Shown here: one piece after another, positions 63,209 through 64,000 of the stretch
Layout: each line of letters opens with the position of its first letter
Numbering within the stretch: the first letter of the stretch is position 1
From: a bacterium
GTDB lineage: Bacteria > Zixibacteria > MSB-5A5 > GN15 > FEB-12
Direction of reading: 5' to 3'
NCBI GenBank assembly: GCA_020444475.1
Contig: JAHLKV010000001.1
Span: forward strand, 372,001 to 436,000
DNA length: 64,000 bases
Position numbers and translations under genes: made by a program
The notes under the pieces: generated by a model
What the model saw: only the letters and a program-made list of their open reading frames with translations
Told to the model about the DNA's origin: nothing
The model's database searches: none

Positions 63209-63284
63209 AGCTGATTACCCGCGGCGCACTACGCTTGCGTCCCCCGCGCGTGGCGATGTTGCCGGCGCTGCTTCTCCGGGACTA

Positions 63285-63770
63285 TTAGTCCTGAAAGATG
63301 TCGTCAAGGCGGTCCTGTGCCACATCGGAGAAGTCGTTGCCGATGCCGCTGTCATCCTGTGATTTCGATTTCAATTCATCGAATATGCGGGCGAGTTCCT
63401 GAGCGGACTCTTTGCTGTAGAGCCGGACCATGCCGATGGTCGTGCGATCGTCGAAGATAACCACCAGGATGGAGCGTTCGCCCACGATATTCATGTGGAT
63501 GTGGTCCTTTTTGCCCTGGTGGAAAAGGACCGAGAACTCCGGTTCGCCCACCAGCTTGGCGATCTCTTTGGTCGAGGCAAAGGACCCGGCGAGCAGCGCG
63601 CCGAGCGCGGTTGTATCCAGAGAGTGGGTGAAGCCCTGACGGGTGATCAGATGGCCGTCCTTGTCGACCAGCAGCGCGCACTTGGCCTCGGCGCCTTTGA
63701 TCAATTTGGACAACAGCGCATCTATCTTCTGGATCTCTTCTTCGTATAGAATCAGGCTGTCATCGGACAT
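63285..63770 (-). CDS. Roadblock/LC7-domain protein
   Basis: A 161-residue protein with GAGGAGGT four bases before the start. The central roadblock fold shows as 'AKCALLVDKDGHLITRQGF', 'TALGALLAGSFASTKEIAKLVG' and 'HIHMNIVGERSILVVIFDD'. A charged tail follows. Proteins of this fold, such as MglB, regulate small GTPases that control pilus polarity. No MglA-type GTPase gene is in the window. Its place ahead of pilB suggests a part in controlling the pilus motor; that is inference. Confidence 0.85.
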   Translation of the reverse strand: MSDDSLILYEEEIQKIDALLSKLIKGAEAKCALLVDKDGHLITRQGFTHSLDTTALGALLAGSFASTKEIAKLVGEPEFSVLFHQGKKDHIHMNIVGERSILVVIFDDRTTIGMVRLYSKESAQELARIFDELKSKSQDDSGIGNDFSDVAQDRLDDIFQD

Positions 63771-63787
63771 GTCGACCTCCTCGATGA

Positions 63788-64000
63788 CTATTTAATGCCA
63801 AACAGGCGTTTGAAAAACCCGCGCTTTTTCCCTTCGTCCCGGGCGCGGGCCGAAGGAGCCATCTGAGGCGGGGTCTCGTTGTTGGTTTGTGGTTGCGGCC
63901 CGGCAGCAGCTTGTGCCGGAGCAGGCTGTTGTTCGGGAGCAACCGTTTGAACGCGCTGATTCGAACCCGGATAGGGACGATAGGCCGGCGCCTCGGCAGC
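63788..64000 (-). CDS. C-terminal part of an unidentified protein (cut by window edge)
   Basis: A minus-strand frame enters from the window edge and stops at TAG (63788-63790), 17 bases before the roadblock gene. The visible 70 residues are rich in Pro, Gln and Ala ('RVQTVAPEQQPAPAQAAAG') and end in a basic, aromatic tail 'EGKKRGFFKRLFGIK'. The composition suggests a flexible linker and a short amphipathic end. The rest of the gene lies outside, so the family cannot be told. It is probably the next member of the pilus operon. Confidence 0.6.
   Translation of the reverse strand, partial: AAEAPAYRPYPGSNQRVQTVAPEQQPAPAQAAAGPQPQTNNETPPQMAPSARARDEGKKRGFFKRLFGIK

Overview
The window reads as a chromosomal segment of a Gram-negative bacterium of the FCB superphylum, most like candidate phylum Zixibacteria. 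That placement is inference. It rests on Omp85, PorU and PorV type outer membrane proteins, secreted proteins ending in a FlgD-like 'YPNP' domain, DUF5683-type proteins, a Bat/MoxR operon and a type IV pilus cluster. No rRNA or tRNA gene and no CRISPR array was seen. Genes are tightly packed, mostly on the minus strand, often with 1-8 nt overlaps.

Region 1 (about 28.6 kb down to 0.09 kb, all minus strand) is a nearly unbroken co-directional run. It starts with a type IX-like surface module: a C25 sortase-like PorU, a PorV-type barrel with an inserted beta-propeller, and an M6 metalloprotease carrying a sorting-type C-terminal domain. Two DUF5683 paralogues, an NHL lipoprotein, a large predicted outer membrane barrel, a short Omp85 protein and a UbiA prenyltransferase resembling archaeal DGGGP synthase follow. 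The run ends in an extended Bat operon: BatD-like, MoxR, DUF58, a TPR/SurA-like lipoprotein, a second BatD-like protein, BatA, BatB, BatC, BatD and BatE.

Region 2 (29-44.7 kb) is mixed metabolism and accessory genes: tryptophanase, a Rhizobium etli-type L-asparaginase, a cupin, a DinB/YfiT protein, an orphan citrate lyase alpha subunit, a methyltransferase, a DUF4349 lipoprotein, peptide deformylase and a NUDIX hydrolase. It also holds a TIR-NTPase-TPR protein of defence type, and sucD/sucC. Its intergenic spaces carry tandem and dispersed hairpin repeats.

Region 3 (44.9-51.6 kb) has secreted FlgD-tailed and cohesin-like proteins and the plus-strand succinate dehydrogenase operon sdhCAB, behind a near-consensus promoter. 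With sucCD it forms a TCA segment. A 0.9 kb gene-free island packed with palindromes follows.

Region 4 (52.5-64 kb, minus strand) has a metallo-beta-lactamase-fold protein, threonine aldolase, a cold-shock protein, a dolichol-kinase-like protein, a parvulin lipoprotein, and a type IV pilus cluster: a PilS-like kinase, PilC, PilT, PilB, a roadblock protein and the C-terminus of one more gene cut by the window edge.

The most noteworthy items are the TIR-degenerate P-loop-TPR protein, the PorV/propeller fusion, the DGGGP-synthase-like UbiA, the many intergenic hairpins abutted by GTAG (REP/RAYT-like), and a terminator-like hairpin inside the sucC leader.
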